In this document: one piece after another, positions 51,959 through 62,967 of the stretch | Numbering within the stretch: the first letter of the stretch is position 1 | Layout of the letters: each line of letters begins with the position of its first letter | Assembly (NCBI RefSeq): GCF_028640845.1 | Contig: NC_080541.1 | Location: 5,525,935-5,589,934, forward strand | DNA length: 64,000 nt | Origin: Ahaetulla prasina | Taxonomy: Eukaryota > Chordata > Lepidosauria > Squamata > Colubridae | Reading direction: 5' to 3' | Translations under genes and position numbers: made by a program | Notes under the pieces: model-generated | What the model was told of the DNA's origin: nothing | Databases searched by the model: none | Seen by the model: only the letters and a program-made list of their open reading frames with translations

Positions 51959-52585
51959 ATAACATTACATAGGAGCAATTTTAACTGTTTTCTGCTGAAA
52001 TGTAGATGAAGGCGCTTATGGGCCCTTCCGCTGACTTCTTCCCATGGCAGTAGAGTGCCAGACTAAGTTATGCTTCGTGGTTAGTCCACCACCTTCCCTC
52101 CACCCACCTGGGGATTCAACACAGAGATTACATTCCTAACCACTTGACTGGCAGGAGCTGCTGACTCCGATTCAACAAATAACACCAAAACAATGTAATT
52201 ACGATCATTAGATAACCTGGTCCCCAACCCCTTCCTCCCAGTTGTTTGCCTTGGCCTAAACTGTTGAGGAATGAAGCTGAAATTGGAGGTGAAAGCTGCT
52301 GTCGGGAGCTGCTAATGCTATCAGGGATATCTATTCCAGAGCAGTTTGCCTCTGAATAGCAATGCTTAGGTAGCAGGACACCAAGAAGAAGCTAATGTGC
52401 TTAGCAGAGTTATATAAGGCTTCAATAGTTACTTTGCTTTTGATAAAGCTCCAAACAAAACATTCCCTTGATATTCCTTTCTCAAGTCTTTGAGATATTC
52501 TCTCTGGAAGGAGTGAAGCTTCAGAGATGCTTTCCGTTATTTCTGGTAGGGTTGTTGAAGATTTGAGATCTTTCTTCACCAAGTG
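51959..52585. other. No gene recognised; repeat-poor
   Basis: No recognised repeat or coding signal. Confidence 0.5.
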
Positions 52586-52593
52586 CTCTGGAA

Positions 52594-53039
52594 CAGGGGT
52601 CTCCAAACCTCGGCAACTTTAAGTCTTGTGCACTTCAACTCCCAGAGTTCCTCAGCCAGCAAAGCTACCACGTCACCCTCTTCATTAAACTAAACATACC
52701 GAATTCCTGCAACTGTTCTTTGTAAGTTTTAGCCTCTAGTTCTCTAAGCCAGGGGTCTCCAACCTTGGCAACTTTAAGACTTGTGGACTTCAACTCCCAG
52801 AGTTCCTCAGCCAGCAAAGCTATCATGTCACCCTCTTCATTAAACTAAACATACCGAATTCCTGCAACTGTTCTTTATAAGTTTTAGCCTCTAGTTCTCT
52901 AAGCCAGGGGTCTCCAACCTTGGCAACTTTAAGACTTGTGGACTTCAACTCCCAGAATTCCTCAGCCAGCAAAGCTGGCTGAGGAACTCTGGGAGTTGAA
53001 GTCCAGAAGTCTTGAAGTTGCCAAGGTTGGAGACCTCTG
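52594..53039. mobile_element. Palindromic hAT MITE with internal tandem expansion
   Basis: Three units start CAGGGGTCTCC at 52,594, 52,750 and 52,905. The first two (156 and 155 bp) each hold a left arm plus a captured CR1 fragment ('aaactaaacataccgaattc'). The third is a complete palindrome. The whole is flanked by exact CTCTGGAA (52,586-52,593 and 53,040-53,047). Confidence 0.95.
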
Positions 53040-53097
53040 CTCTGGAAGAAGCTGACAAGATCCTTCTCATCCTCTGGTAGCCTAGATTCTTCTAGAC

Positions 53098-53582
53098 CAG
53101 TGGTTCTCAACCTTTATAGTGCTGCGACCCCTTTAATACAATTCCCCACAATGTGGTGATCCCTTTAATACAATTCCCCACGATGTGGAGATCCCTTTAA
53201 TACAATTCCCCACGATGTGGCGACCCCAACCATAAAATTATTTTCGTTTTGAATTTATCGCGCCTGAAGCCGTATTGGCTAGCGATCTGAACTGCTTGCG
53301 ATTGCCTTGAGGACAGAGGCATTAAAGCGGAGACTCCTCCCCTATTAAGTTTATCGCGCCTGAAGCCAGATTAGGCTAGCGATTGGGAGCGATTACAGCT
53401 GGCTTGAGAGGGAGACATCAGAGCAAAGATTTCTCTCTTTTTTAATTCATCGCGCCTGAAGCCGAATTCGCGATTCTTCGACTCGCAAGTATACTTCCCA
53501 TATTTCCGATGGTCTTAGGCGACCCCTGCAAATCGTCATTCGACCCCCAATGGGGTCGTGATCCACAGGTTGAGAACCGCTG
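53098..53582. mobile_element. hAT element ('CAGTGGTTCTCAACCT' family), 485 bp
   Basis: Inverted termini as in 42,347. Exact 8-bp TTCTAGAC on both sides (53,090-53,097 and 53,583-53,590). The segment 'ccctttaatacaattcccca' is tandemly repeated three times near the left end. Confidence 0.95.
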
Positions 53583-53619
53583 TTCTAGACCTTTGGTGAA
53601 CGTAGTGGACAATCTTCTG

Positions 53620-53870
53620 AGCTCCATGGAGATTCTCAATCATCCAGGTCATGGTTGTCCCAAAGGTGCTTTTCCAAAAGGCAAGTGGACTTCCTCAGTT
53701 TTGTTTTTTCCCCTTGAAAATATTTCACTTCTCATCCAAGAACTGAGAGCTGAAGAAACTTCTTGGATGAGAAGCAAAACATTTTCAAGGGAAAAAAAAA
53801 AACACCCAAGAAAGTCCACCTGGAAAAACACCTTTGGGACAATTTCTGGTCTGCACCAAACCTGTCTGGA
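53620..53870. repeat. Hairpin repeat, Penelope-type terminal sequence
   Basis: The left arm has 'ggttgtcccaaaggtgcttt', 'gtggacttcctcag' and 'cttctcatccaagaa'. The right arm is their reverse ('cttcttggatgagaag', 'aaagtccacctgg', 'acacctttgggacaatt'). Arms are about 95 bp. Sequence is shared with 56,150-56,850. Confidence 0.7.
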
Positions 53871-53889
53871 ACCTCCTATGGATTTTTTT

Positions 53890-54032
53890 ATAGAATCCTA
53901 GCCAGAGTTGGTATTCAACCAGTTCGTACCAGTTTGGCCAAACCGATAGTGGTGACTTTGAGCTACCCACCTGCCCGGGCATAATGCTGTCCTATTTAGC
54001 CATGTTTTTAAGGCTGGGCACATGTGCGGAAG
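53890..54032 (-). mobile_element. hAT-type element, part
   Basis: 'ttggtattcaaccagttcgt' end, and 'gggcacatgtgcgga' next to LTR A. Same family as the sequence left of LTR A at 25,941. Confidence 0.6.
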
Positions 54033-54395
54033 TGTTGTGGTCTGCCAGCAGCCTGCGGAGCTGGCAACGGAGTCGGGCAGCGATGAGGCTGAGGTGAGGC
54101 CAGGGCCATCGGGGAGTGAGGTACGGACTCCAGAGCCTCCAGAGACTATAGTAGTGAGGCAGAGGAACAGGAGGAGCCTGTTCCTAATGCACGCATGAGA
54201 AGAGCTGCCAGAAGGCAAGAGCAGCTCAAGCAAAAAGGACAACTTGGGTGTAAGGCCAAGATATGATTGGCCCCTCCCATAAGGCTTAAAACAGACCAGC
54301 AACAGCGTTTGGGTTTTCACGGAAAACAATTTTGGTAGCTGCATCTTCTGCTTCGTCTAAGTCTTGACTTTATTTTTGTGACTTCTGAACGTTTG
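54033..54395 (+). mobile_element. LTR family A, 3'-truncated
   Basis: Starts TGTTGTGGTCTGCC and follows the family to 'gtgacttctgaacgtttg', where L1 sequence begins. Confidence 0.8.
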
Positions 54396-54685
54396 TTTTG
54401 TAAGTCTGTCAATCTCTGCACATTCTAATATTTTTTTAATTAGTTCTTCCTCTGTTGGTGGATTTTTATTTTTCCAATTTTGGGCATAGGCTATACGTGC
54501 TGCTGTCAATATATGGAGTATTAATTATTGCGTATCGTTTGTATAATTTTCTGTTGGAATCCCTAATAAAAATTGTTCTGGCTCTCCCTTTATTGGTTTC
54601 TGTATTATTTCCTGTCACCACTTTTTAATTTTGACCCAGAATTGTTTCGCCACTGGGCTGGTCCACCAGAAAACGTCTTCTTTTC
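54396..54685 (-). pseudogene. L1 LINE ORF2, C-terminal fragment
   Basis: The minus strand encodes WWTSPVAKQFWVKIKKW, a stop, QEIIQKPIKGEPEQFLLGIP, ILTAARIAYAQNWKNKNPPT and EELIKKILECAEIDRL. This matches the end of L1 ORF2, where a W..C/S...FW motif is followed by an AAR..YA..WK..P segment. Both ends are truncated and a stop is present. It abuts LTR A at about 54,395. Confidence 0.8.
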
Positions 54686-55135
54686 ATCATCAGCTTTAGC
54701 CACCTGCTCATTTCTTCCTAACTGTGGATGAGAAGACATGCAGGAAACTGTGGAAGAGAGTAGACTACACTCTCTGTAGGATGCATCAGAAGGTCTTCTA
54801 GCCTGGCCATCACTGTCATAACTTGGAAGTAAAAAAAAAAAAATCCCAGAAAGTAAACACCAATTTTCAAGCAAAAAAACCCCAACATCATACATCATGG
54901 CCATGGTAGGATGGCTATTAGACCTTCAAATCCAGATGGTAAGAAGCCCCAGAGAAGTCTGCTGTAACTTGGAACAGTTACTAAGTGACCAGTTGCAAAT
55001 CAAGGACTACCTGTTTTGAAAGGAGGCAAAATAAAATAAAAGAAAATTATCACACACACAGGTGGAAAAAATATGTTCCTGGAAGACTGTATAAAATTTG
55101 ATAGCTCATCCACAACTTTGTTGCAATCCCAAATG
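54686..55135. other. Mostly unrecognised; MITE right end at 54,960-55,018
   Basis: The 'agtgaccagttgcaaatcaa' and 'ggactacctgtt' segment is the right end of the 37,610 family. The rest is unrecognised. Confidence 0.45.
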
Positions 55136-55590
55136 CTCTTCTTCCTTCCTCCCTCCCTCCCTCCAACCTTCCCTCCCTCCCTCTTTTCTTCCTTCCTTCC
55201 TTCCTTCCTTCCTTCCTTCCTTCCTTCCTTCCTTTCTTTCATTTTCTTTCTTCCTCCTCCTTCCCTCCCTCCTTTCTCTCTCTCTGTCTCTCTCTTTCTC
55301 TTTCTTTCTTTCTTTCTTTCTGCCTTCCTTTCTTCCTTCCTTTCTTCCTTCCTCCCTCTTCCTCCCTCCCTCCCTTTCTTTCTTTCTTTCTTTCATTCAT
55401 TTTCTTTCTTCCTCCTCCTTCCCTCTCTCCCTCCCTCCTTTCCTTCCTTCCTTCCTTCCTTCCTTCCTTCCTTCCTTCCTTCCTTCCTTCCTTCCTTCCT
55501 TCCTTCCTTCCTTGCTTTCTTCTTCCCTCTCTCCCTTCTGTCCCTTCATCTTTCCTCCCCTTTCCTTCCTTCCCTCTTCTTCTTTCTTTT
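55136..55590. repeat. Polypyrimidine (TTCC)n/(TTTC)n tract
   Basis: Perfect TTCC runs at 55,190-55,232 and 55,440-55,512 with TTTC blocks between. Confidence 0.95.
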
Positions 55591-56148
55591 TTCTCCACCA
55601 AGAAATAGTCTTTAATCCATGACTGATAGACTGAAAAACCAAACAAACATACTTTATCATATATCTTTTCTTTTCTTTTTCCATCATCCCCAACTGAATT
55701 TCCACTGCAGCAGTTCTATGCTCCTGTGGAAATTACATCTGTCCATTTCCACCAGTTGTGGGTACCGCATCCGTAATTAGCAGCTAAAAATAATTGCCAT
55801 CTACCATGGATGATTGGCAACCATTTAAAACAGTCCAGCGTTCAGCTTCGCCCAATGTAGCGTCATTAATAATACCCTTTGCGGGGAAAGGAACAACAAA
55901 GCTCCCAATTCACGGTGTGGATATTGGGTTTTGGAAGCTCAGAGGGTTCTGTGTAGCAGATCTGCAGGGGGCTATGGATCGGATGAGGCAGGGGATATTG
56001 GAACGTTAATAAAACTAATTTTTAATTGGATGCTTTCTCTGCCAATTCAATTTCCTTCGTTTGCTAGCATTCTCCGTGCCCGAGTCCCTCTGCCAGATTA
56101 TCCAATTCCAAGCCATAAAAATGAATGAAAGTGAGGGTTATGGAATCA
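55591..56148. other. No gene recognised; repeat-poor
   Basis: Balanced composition without recognised repeats or a coding signal. Candidate for conservation testing. Confidence 0.4.
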
Positions 56149-56855
56149 CTGGAGCTTCAGTTATTTGTTTCAAAAGTCCAGTAGATTGGGACACAGGAAT
56201 ACGATTACTCACTGCCCAAAGATGCTTTTTCAAGAGGCAACTGGGTGTTCTTGTTTCTCTTTGAAGGCATTTTGCTTCTCATCTAAGAAGCTTCCTCATC
56301 TCTGGATGGACGGTGGGGAATGGAAGGATTTATACGCTTTGCAGACAACAGCTGGTCATTTGCATCCTTTTAGAGGGTTGTTAAGGCCACTTGGAGGTTT
56401 GTCTGTGTCCCCAGTTCATGTGCTGTGTCAGGTTTTTCTTTGAAGAAGTTTCGCTTCTCATCCGAGAAGCTTCTTCCAGCTCTGACTGCATGGTGAGGAA
56501 TGGAAGGATTTATATTCCTTGCAGACAGCTGGTCATTTGCATCCTTTTAGAGGACTGTTAAGGCCACTTGGACCTCAGGATCAACTGAGTAGTGCAAATG
56601 GGCATGGATAAACCTATTCGCACTACTACTACAGATAAACCTACAAGTAGCCTCAATGACCTTCTAAAAAGAATGCAAATGTTCAGCTATCTGCAAGGAA
56701 TATAAATCCCATTCCCCACCATCCAGTCAGAGCAGGAGAAGCTTCGTGGATGAGAAAGGAAATGTCTTAAAAAACAAACCAACCAAAAAGTCCAGTTGCC
56801 TCTTCAAAAAACACCTTTGGGACAACCATGACCTGGATGATTGAAGAACCTCCAT
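56149..56855. repeat. Penelope-type terminal repeats: two direct plus one inverted copy
   Basis: A unit with 'gcttctcatctaagaagctt', 'ggaatggaaggatttata' and 'gctggtcatttgcatccttt' occurs at about 56,200-56,400 and again at 56,436-56,580. An inverted copy follows at about 56,645-56,855 ('gcaaatgttcagctatctgc', 'gagaagcttcgtggatgaga', 'acacctttgggacaaccatg'). This arrangement resembles Penelope terminal repeats; the assignment is inference. Confidence 0.65.
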
Positions 56856-56989
56856 GGACAATTAGTCTCTACCTACCCCCACCAATTCCTCCAGAATGGA
56901 GCATCTCACCATGCAGTCACTGCAACTCACTGCAGTCAATTTGCCATGGCTAACCCATCACAAACAACTTGCCATGGGACAACTTGCCA

Positions 56990-57098
56990 TCAGATGGATG
57001 GATGGATAGAAAGGTAGATGGATGGATCGATAGATGGATGGAAGGAAGGAAGGAAGGAAGGAAGGAAGGAAGGAAGGAAGGAAGGAAGGAAGGAAGGA
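56990..57098. repeat. (GATG)n and (GGAA)n arrays
   Basis: GATGGATG from 56,993, then about 15 GGAA units from 57,036. Confidence 0.95.
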
Positions 57099-57125
57099 AG
57101 TTCTTGGGACTCCTCCTTCTAAGCC

Positions 57126-57905
57126 CAGGGGTCAGCAACCTGCAGCTCTGGAGCCGCATGTGGCTCTTTCATCCCTCTGCTGCGGCTCCCTGTTGCTGCT
57201 TGGCTCCACAATTGATAGGGCTTTTGGTTAGGACAGGTAGAGGAAAAAGGATGCCATGCTAGGAGGAAACTCTATGGTGGGGGAACCGGACTTCCCATCA
57301 GCAGAGGGAAAAGGACGCCGCGCTAGGAGGAGACTAAGATGGGGGAACCGGACTTCCCATCAGCAGAGGAAAAAGGAAGCCACGCTAGGAGGAACTAAGA
57401 TGGGGAAACCGTACTTCCCATCAGCAGAGGAAAAAGGAAGCCGCGCTAGGAGGAGACTAAGATGGGGGAACCGGACTTCCCGTCAGCAGAGGGAAGCCGC
57501 GCTAGGAGGAGACTAAGATGGGGGAACCGGACTTCCCGTCAGCAGAGGGAAAAGGAAGCCGCGCTAGGAGGAGACTAAGATGGGGGAACCGGACTTCCCG
57601 TCAGCAGAGGGAAGCCGCGCTAGGAGGAGACTAAGATGGGGGAACCGGACTTCCCGTCAGCAGAGGGGAGCCGCGCTAGGAGGAGACTAAGATGGGGGAA
57701 CCGGACTTCCCGTCAGCAGAGGGAAGCCGCGCTAGGAGGAGACTAAGATGGGGGAACCGGACTTCCTGTCAGCAGAGGGAAAAGGACGCCGTGCTAGGAG
57801 GAGGCAATGATGGGGGAACCGGACTTCCGGTCGGCTCCAGAATTGAACGGCGGCTTCTGATTAGGACTTTTGTGGCTCTTTGAGTGTTTAAGTTGCCGAC
57901 CCCTG
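57126..57905. mobile_element. hAT element ('CAGGGGTCAGCAACC' family) with internal minisatellite
   Basis: Starts CAGGGGTCAGCAACCTGCAG and ends AAGTTGCCGACCCCTG, inverted. Between about 57,250 and 57,830 lie ten units of 56-64 bp, each holding GCTAGGAGGAGACTAAGATG and GGGGGAACCGGACTTCCC. Flanks TCTAAGC and TCTAGGC are similar, but the duplication is imperfect. Frames across the array are artefacts. Confidence 0.9.
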
Positions 57906-58455
57906 GTCTAGGCTGATGATTTGGCTGTAAATAGCCAGCTACACAACAAACGTTGGCCTAGTTTGGGAAATATTTGCATCAAGGAAGTAAAAGCTGAGGT
58001 TAAAAAATAAACAATGCTTTTATCGGTAGCCCAGCATACTTTAGAACCAGCCATCAAAAGCCATTATTGCTTGTAGCTGAAATAAAAGCTGACACTTCTC
58101 CCTGGGGCATTTGATATTAAAAGAACAATTTTGCAATTACATTAGTTTAAAGTTTAAGCTGCCAGCAGCAGCTTACAAGCAAACTGCAGCATGAGCCCCA
58201 GGGAGAGAGGGGGGGGCTGGGAAATGTGGGGGAAACGGCACACAAGCATTTGCCTGTGCGGTACTTGCACACTGTGGCGCATCTCACCTTGAAGGCATTG
58301 GGTGGATGGCAGGAGACAAGGGAAGCATAATTTGTGACGTTGGAATGCCATTTACCTCAGCAAATTAGAACTCTGTAATTCAAACGCCATGATGATCCTG
58401 AATGAAGTTTTGCTGTTCAATATCTCAACCAATTGTTGAACAGATCAGACTTACT
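57906..58455. other. Repeat-poor stretch; possible conserved non-coding element
   Basis: No recognised repeat. The part at 57,990-58,200 (CCATTATTGCTTGTAGCTG, AAGCTGCCAGCAGCAGC) has balanced, structured-looking sequence. Conservation cannot be tested here. Confidence 0.35.
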
Positions 58456-58690
58456 TTCCTTCCTTCCTTCCTTCCTTCCTTCCTTCCTTCCTTCCTTCCT
58501 TCCTTCCTTCCTTCCTTCCTTCCTTCCTTTTTTCCCTCTCTCTCTCTTTCTCTTTGCTTCCTTCTTTCCCTTCCTCTCCTCCGCCTTCCTTTCTCTCTCC
58601 CCTTGCATCCTTCCTTCCTTCCCTTCCTCCCCTCCCTCTATCCCTCCGTCCCTCCCTCCCTTCCTTCTTTTCCTTCCCTTCCTCTGTCCT
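58456..58690. repeat. Polypyrimidine (TTCC)n tract
   Basis: Perfect TTCC to about 58,526, then CCTCCC variants. Confidence 0.95.
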
Positions 58691-58731
58691 GGAATCACAA
58701 CTTGGATGTGTTCTCCACGTTTCCATGTATA

Positions 58732-59360
58732 CAGTAGTGGCCAAAATTGTGGAAACCTTTTGGGAAAAGTGTATTTTTGAGGTTTGATGGCTAATAACAC
58801 CACTTTTTTTTTTTTTTTGGTAGTTTCAAGATCATCCTATTCCACTGCTGGAATGGCCTGGGAATAGTCCAGACCTTCACCCAATGGAAAATCTATGGAG
58901 CCGACTAAAGAACCTACTTAGTCAGAAGCGACCCAGCAATAAAACCCAGTTAACAGAAACAATCATTCAATTTTGGTTTCACGTGATAACAGCTGCAGAA
59001 CAAAAAGCCTTGGTTTACTCCACAGGAAGACGTTGTAAGGCTGTAATTCACGCTAAAGGTTACCCAACTAAGTATTAACTCACATGATAATTTTTGCATA
59101 TCTCGTTTTTTTCTATGGTGATCATTTTTGCATATCTTGTTTTTTTTCTACATGTTTCACTTTTCTTCTTTATACTGTAACTCCTATTCTAATAGCAAAT
59201 CCTTCACAAAAGTTATTGCATGACATTCTTGATTGAATTATCTTTCCATTGATATATCATTTTATGGTACTACTCCCCAAAACAAAAAAAAGTGGTGTTA
59301 TTAACTAGTTTTAGAAAATACACTTTTCCCAAAAGGTTCCCACAATTTTGGCCACCACTG
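58732..59360 (+). mobile_element. Tc1/mariner-type element, internally deleted (629 bp)
   Basis: Starts CAGTAGTGGCCAAAATTGTG and ends 'cacaattttggccaccactg', with inverted ends of about 70 bp or more. TA dinucleotides at both borders (58,730-58,731 and 59,361-59,362) fit Tc1/mariner insertion. Confidence 0.95.
58824..59078 (+). pseudogene. Tc1-like transposase, C-terminal remnant
   Basis: About 84 codons reading FQDHPIPLLEWPGNSPDLHP then MENLWSRLK, the region of the third catalytic residue of DDE transposases (NSPDL.P.ENLW, with E at the PMEN position). It ends YPTKY and a stop. The N-terminal DNA-binding domain and the first two catalytic Asp are deleted. The usual QQDN.P.H segment is missing just upstream, so the deletion joins directly at FQ/DH. 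Non-functional. Confidence 0.85.
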
Positions 59361-59362
59361 TA

Positions 59363-60094
59363 TTTGTAAATATCTGCTGTATTTTAACACTAAACATTTG
59401 CATCTCCCAATTAGTATTTCAACATACTAGTCTAGCAATCACAAATGCTGGTGTAGCAATCGCTCTTGGACTCTCCAAATTTAGAGTCTTCCATGAAGAT
59501 TGACATCTAGAATTAATAGCTCAACTAGTGAGTTGCAGTAACAGTTAAATGGCCCATTACTACAACTTCTCTTGAAATCACTTGTTAAAAAGAGTCAGGA
59601 AAAAACATTTGTTTGGCCTTGAAATTAATACGGGACATCTTACAACTAAGATGCTCAAGACTGAACTTATAGTGACGAATGTGAGTTGGAAAGCAACCAA
59701 GACTGAAAGTTTTTTCCAAAAATCTTTTCCTGAAAGTTTCTTCTTCCAAAAAGAAGAAACAAATGACACCACAGTTGCTTGCAAATAAAAATAGCCTTGT
59801 AAATACAAACAACAACATCGCCCTTACAGGAGCAGCAATTAAGCTAATCAATTATTGGAGGCAAAAGTTGGGAAAACAAGATATTTACTGCAATGTTTGG
59901 AAGCCCACTTTTATTTATAGAAATTGAATAAATAAGTAAAATAACAAAAACTTAGAAGACTCTTTGTGGCTCACAATCTGTCAAGCCTGACACATATAGA
60001 TCCATACAGGCACATAAACATCAAGCGCACTCATACATTTGTACACTTTTCTATTCTGGGATATTGATTTCATTTTATTTATTAAGAAAATTTA
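59363..60094. other. No gene recognised; probably single-copy
   Basis: AT-rich. No recognised repeat or coding signal. Confidence 0.5.
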
Positions 60095-60600
60095 TATAGA
60101 CTTGAAATCCTGGGTTTAGAAAATTTAGAACTCCGCCGCCTTCGACATGACCTGAGCTTAACTCATAGAATCATCTGTTAAAATGTCCTTCCTGTCGAAG
60201 ACTACTTCAGCTTCAATTGCAACAATACACGAGCACACAATAGATTTAAGCTTAATGTGAACCTCTCCAAGCTTGATTGCAGAAAATATGACTTCAGAAA
60301 CAGAGTTGTTAATACTTGGAATACGCTACCTGACTCTGTGGTCTCGTCCCAAAATCCCCAAAGCTTCAACCAAAAAACTATCTACTATTGACCTCACCCC
60401 ATTCCTAAGAGGTCTGTAAGGGGCGTGCATAAGAGCACCAGCGTGCCTACAGTCCCTGTCCTAATGTTCCCTTTGATTGCATTCAATTTCATATAGTTAT
60501 TACATACTTACGGTTATATATATGCTTATATATCGTATAGTTATTTCAAGCTTATGCTTATATATAACGTTGTGACAAATAAAATAAATTAAAAAAATAA
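60095..60600 (+). mobile_element. Family X LINE 3' end
   Basis: Encodes LEILGLENLELRRLRHDLSL, then after a stop VLPVEDYFSFNCNNT and KLDCRKYDFRNRVVNTWNTL, ending in 'aagaggtctgtaaggggcgt' and 'aacgttgtgacaaataaaat'. Confidence 0.8.
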
Positions 60601-60654
60601 AAAATATGGCTGCCCAACTCAGTCATGGTGACTCGGGAAAATTTTATAATCAGA

Positions 60655-61140
60655 ATCAGAATAGAGCTGGAAGGGACCTTGGAGGTCTTCTAGTCCAGCC
60701 CCCTGCTCAGGCAGGAGATCCTGTACCATTTCAGACAAGTGACTGTCCAGTTTCTTCTTAAAAGCCTCCAGGGATGGAGCATCCACAACTTCTGGTGGCA
60801 AGTTGTTCCACTGGTTAATTGTCTTCACTGTTAGGAAGTTTCTCCTTAATTCCAGGTTGCTTCTCTCCTGGATTAGTTTCTATCCATTGTTTCTTGTCTT
60901 GTCTTCTGGAGCTTTGGAAAATCAGTTGACCCTCCTCTCTCCTTTGTGGCAGCCCCTCAAATACTGGAGTATCAAATACTGCTATCATGTCCACCCCAGT
61001 CCTTATTTTCTCTAGACTGGACAAATTCAAATCCTGCAACTGTTTTTCTTGTTTTAGTCTCCAGGCCTTCGATCATTTTAGTTAGCTCTTCTCTGCGCTT
61101 TTTCTGAAGTCTCAATGTCTTTTTTAAAGTTGTTTAGAGC
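60655..61140 (-). pseudogene. CR1 LINE C-terminal ORF and 3' end
   Basis: The minus strand encodes [40 protein letters not shown], then [20 protein letters not shown] and AFKKKLDSHLSEMVQ. A duplicated 'ctggagtatcaaatactg' lies near 60,965. The left border is the usual 'agctggaagggaccttggag'. Confidence 0.85.
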
Positions 61141-61157
61141 AATACATTTTTCAAAAT

Positions 61158-61880
61158 TCTTTCCTCCCTCCCTCCCTTCCCTTCCTTCTTCCCTCCCTCC
61201 CACCCTTCTTCCCTTCATTCCTCCCTCCCTCCCTTCCTCTCTCCTTCCCTCCCTCCCTTCCTTCCTTCCTTCCTTCCTTCTTCCTTCACTCCTCCCTCCT
61301 CCTCCCTTCCTCCCTCTCATCCTCCCTTCCTCCCATTCTTCCTATCTCCCTTCCTTCTTCCTCCCTCCTCCTCTCTCCTTCCTCTCTCCTCTCTTCCTTC
61401 CTTCCTTCTTCCCCTCTCCTTCCTCCCTCCCATCCTCCCTCCTCCCATTCTTCCTCCCTCCTCCCTTCCTCCTCCCTCCCATCCTCCTCCTCCCATTCTT
61501 TCTCCTCCCTTCCTCCCTTCTTCCTCCCTCCTCCCTTCCTCTCTCCTTCCTCTCTCCTTCCTTCCTTCCCTCCTCCTCCCTTCCCTCCTCCCATCCTCCT
61601 CCCTCCTATTCTTTCTCCTCCCTTCCTCCTCTTCCCTCCTCCTCCCTTCCTCTCTCCTTCCTCCTCTTCCTTCCTTCCTTCTTCCCTCCTCCTCCTTCCT
61701 CCCTCCCATCCTCCTCCCTCCCATTCTTCCTCCCTCCTTTCCTCCGTTCCTTCTTCCCTTCCTCTCTCCTTCCCACCCACCCTTTCCTTCCTTCCTTCCT
61801 TCCTCCCTCCCTCCCTCCCTCCCTCCCTCTGTCCCTTGCTCCCTCCCTCCCTCCCATCATTCCTCCCTCCCTCTATTTTC
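61158..61880. repeat. 720-bp polypyrimidine tract
   Basis: TTCC/TCCC units with repeated CCCATCCTCC and CCCATTCTTCC punctuations. Long S/P/L frames are artefacts. Confidence 0.95.
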
Positions 61881-62384
61881 ATGCTCAACTTTTTTTAAAA
61901 TAAATGACTTTAATTTTTTAAAAATTGCGTGTATGTACTGTATTTTAAAAAGGCTAGACCTCAGCTTAGGTCTCCCTGACTTCAGGCCGCCATTCGAATT
62001 CCCCGAGAAGCCGAAATCTCCAAATGAACTTGGCTTCTCCTGCTCCCTCTGCCAGAGGGAACATTCCCCAGGTTCGAATAAGGCAGGTTGCAATGCCTCC
62101 CACTCCCCAATGGATTTCTATGCCTCTGTAGGAAGTTAGCACCCACCCCCCTCCTGGAAGAATGAAATATTTTAGAAAATATTTAAAAGGCAGAATATAT
62201 TTTCCTGGATGAGAAATGGAGAAACGTGTTTTAAAGACAAAGCAGCTTCCTGACTCCCCCCACCTTTGTCAATGGGTCAGAGACAGAAACTCATTCTCCC
62301 CACCTTTGTCAATGGAACCATCATCTGCAACACAATAGGACCCACCTAGCAACAGAAACTCACTCACCCCAGAAACTCAGGGGT
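61881..62384. other. No gene recognised
   Basis: Contains a short direct repeat 'ccccacctttgtcaatgg' at about 62,257 and 62,299. Nothing else recognised. Confidence 0.45.
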
Positions 62385-62682
62385 TGCCACAAAGAAGAGG
62401 GAGTCAAACTGTTCTCCAAAGCACCTGAGGGTAGAACAAGAAGCAATGGGTGGAAACTGATCAAAGAAAGAAGCAACTTAGAACTAAGGAGAAATTTCCT
62501 GACAGTTAGAACAATTAATAAGTGGAACGACTTGCCTTCAGAAGTTGTGAATGCTCCAACACTGGAAATTTTTAAGAAAATGTTGGATAACCATCTGACT
62601 GAGATGGTGTAGGGTTTCCTGCCTGGGCAGGGGGTTGGACTAGAAGGCCTCCAAGGTCCCTTCCAACTCTGTTGTTATGTTA
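62385..62682 (+). mobile_element. CR1 LINE 3' end with (TTATG)n tail
   Basis: 'ggttgccacaaagaagaggg' to 'ccaaggtcccttccaactct', then GTTATGTTATG. Confidence 0.85.
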
Positions 62683-62967
62683 TGTTATGACACCTGGGAA
62701 GATTGCATCAGCCAGCAAGGCTAGCTAAGATCCCCACCCCCTGGGAGTCTGACAACCAGTCAGGATACTCTTCCTGTGCCCCAGAAAGTTCAAAGCTCAG
62801 AAAAAGCATAAAGCCAGGGAGCGCACAGGATCTCATCCCTTTTTCTGTTTAGGAACTCAAGCCATGTGATCCTGACCACCATTAAACCATCTTTCCAAGC
62901 AGTCTCCATGTTTCCAGTGTCTTTTCCCCCACTTGGAACTGAACCCAGATGGATATTTCTTCCAACA
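62683..62967 (+). mobile_element. LTR family C
   Basis: Starts TGTTATGACACCTGG or slightly later and ends TTCTTCCAACA. The 'attaaaccatctttccaagc' and 'cttttcccccacttggaact' blocks match the copy at 10,260. No target duplication seen. Confidence 0.6.

Noticed and set aside
57256..57883. Repetitive MGEPDFPSAEG-type protein
   Set aside because: Product of the 56-64 bp minisatellite in the hAT. Frame shifts between unit classes.
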